NCBI RefSeq assembly: GCF_022483985.1
Contig: NZ_JAKVME010000001.1
Coordinates: 2,542,001-2,606,000 of the forward strand
Source of the DNA: Acetobacter sp.
GTDB lineage: Bacteria > Pseudomonadota > Alphaproteobacteria > Acetobacterales > Acetobacteraceae
Length of the DNA: 64,000 bases
Reading direction: 5' to 3'
This document shows, piece by piece, positions 63,331 through 64,000 of the stretch. The position numbers and the translations under genes were made by a program. The notes under the pieces are model-generated. The model made no database searches, was not told the origin of the DNA, and saw only the letters and a list, made by a program, of their open reading frames with translations. Each line of letters opens with the position of its first letter. Position 1 is the first letter of the stretch.

Positions 63331-64000
63331 TCAGATTCCCGGCTTCAGCATATAACCCTTACCGCGAAGCGTGTGCAGATAACGCGGCTCACGCGGGTCC
63401 ACCTCGATCCGCCGCCGCAGACGGGTCACCTGCACGTCAACCGCACGCTCGCCAATTTCCGCCATATCCAGCGCATTCGCGATATCCTCGCGCGAAAGCA
63501 CCTCGTTGGGATGACGGGACAGCACCGCCAGCAGGGCCGCCTCGCCGCCGGTCAGATGCACAACACCCTCGGGGCCGGAAAGAATGCCCCGGTTGGGATC
63601 GAATTCGAGCGTCCCCAGCCGAACGATTCGCAGATTATCCGACGGCGGCGGCGGTGCATGTTTGCGCAGATGGGCTTTCAGCCGCAGCAGCAGCTCACGC
63701 GGCTCGAACGGTTTGCCGAGATAATCATCCGCACCGGCTTCGAGACCGGTAATGCGATCCTCCGCTTCTCCACGGGCGGTAAGCAGCAGGATGGGGATAT
63801 CCAAGCCCTGCCCGCGCAGGGATTTTGTCAGCTCCAGCCCGTCCTCGCCGGGCATGGTGACATCCAGCACCAGAGCGTCCGGCAGCATGAAGCCCAGCGC
63901 CTGCCGCGCCTCGGCGGCGGAAGCCGCGCCGGTAACCCGGAAACCGTTTTCCTTGAGATAGCGCTGGAGCAGCCGCCTCAGACGGGCGTCATCATCCACG
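63331..64000 (-). CDS. OmpR-family response regulator (partial, N-terminus off window)
   Basis: 223 codons are present; the reading frame enters from beyond the right edge and the receiver begins at the acidic pocket VDDDARLRRLL. The phospho-acceptor Asp is in VLDVTMPGEDG, followed by conserved Thr and Lys (LLTARG, LGKPFE). A Trans_Reg_C winged helix fills the C-terminus (LTGGEAALLAVLSRHPNEVLSRE, RLRRRIEVDPREPRYLHTLRGKGYML). It forms an operon with the kinase 8 bp downstream. Confidence 0.93.
   Translation of the reverse strand, partial: VDDDARLRRLLQRYLKENGFRVTGAASAAEARQALGFMLPDALVLDVTMPGEDGLELTKSLRGQGLDIPILLLTARGEAEDRITGLEAGADDYLGKPFEPRELLLRLKAHLRKHAPPPPSDNLRIVRLGTLEFDPNRGILSGPEGVVHLTGGEAALLAVLSRHPNEVLSREDIANALDMAEIGERAVDVQVTRLRRRIEVDPREPRYLHTLRGKGYMLKPGI

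Overview
The window comes from an alphaproteobacterium, most likely an acetic acid bacterium (Acetobacteraceae). The reasons are the high GC content, the alphaproteobacterial ribosomal gene set (no rpsD in the alpha operon, class I lysyl-tRNA synthetase, the rpmF-plsX-fabH-ihfA-merR block) and the family-like sequences of OpgG/OpgH, the OmpA-domain protein and the short palindromic intergenic repeats. The assignment rests on protein character only and no database was searched.

Layout. (1) 1-1990, minus strand: an ABC importer of the sulfonate/taurine/nitrate type (binding protein, permease, start of the ATPase). (2) 2265-30420, minus strand: one long transcription-translation superblock. In transcription order it runs rplK-rplA, rplJ-rplL, rpoB-rpoC (strong terminator), rpsL-rpsG-tuf, then the S10, spc and alpha clusters down to rplQ, closed by a textbook intrinsic terminator at 2220-2249. 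fusA is absent between rpsG and tuf, and secE-nusG are absent upstream of rplK. Clear sigma-70-like promoters (17-bp spacers) precede rplK and rpsL. (3) 30626-35186, plus strand: recX and a coupled CHAP-domain lipoprotein, tatA, methionine-salvage genes mtnB-mtnD-mtnC and overlapping ribF. (4) 35596-39397, minus strand: class I lysS followed by a C-terminally shortened mprF. (5) 39540-45360, plus strand: a DegP/HtrA protease, a one-domain ModE-like regulator, and opgG-opgH for periplasmic glucans. (6) 45635-51301: a PAS-GGDEF diguanylate cyclase, bacterioferritin, an unrecognised gene with a Fur-box-like site, comEC, and a small protein with tandem PDVA-type repeats. (7) 51466-55621: radA, a yidB-like gene, an OmpA-domain protein and suhB. 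(8) 55708-60932, minus strand: efp, tRNA-Pro(GGG), merR-like, ihfA, fabH, plsX, rpmF, DUF177. (9) 61072-64000: bamE (plus), and an EnvZ/OmpR-like two-component pair (minus) running off the window.

No CRISPR array, rRNA gene, phage or insertion sequence was seen. The most unusual non-coding signal is a dispersed family of about 95-125 bp multi-hairpin repeats (four copies: 35401-35511, 52957-53051, 53671-53793 and 61739-61857). Three copies sit between convergent genes, and two copies flank the yidB-like gene in opposite orientation. Two copies share an identical 18-bp perfect palindrome. Other points worth following are the shortened MprF in an operon with LysRS, a terminator-like hairpin just upstream of secY, the missing fusA and secE-nusG, and the putative iron-regulated orphan gene beside bacterioferritin.
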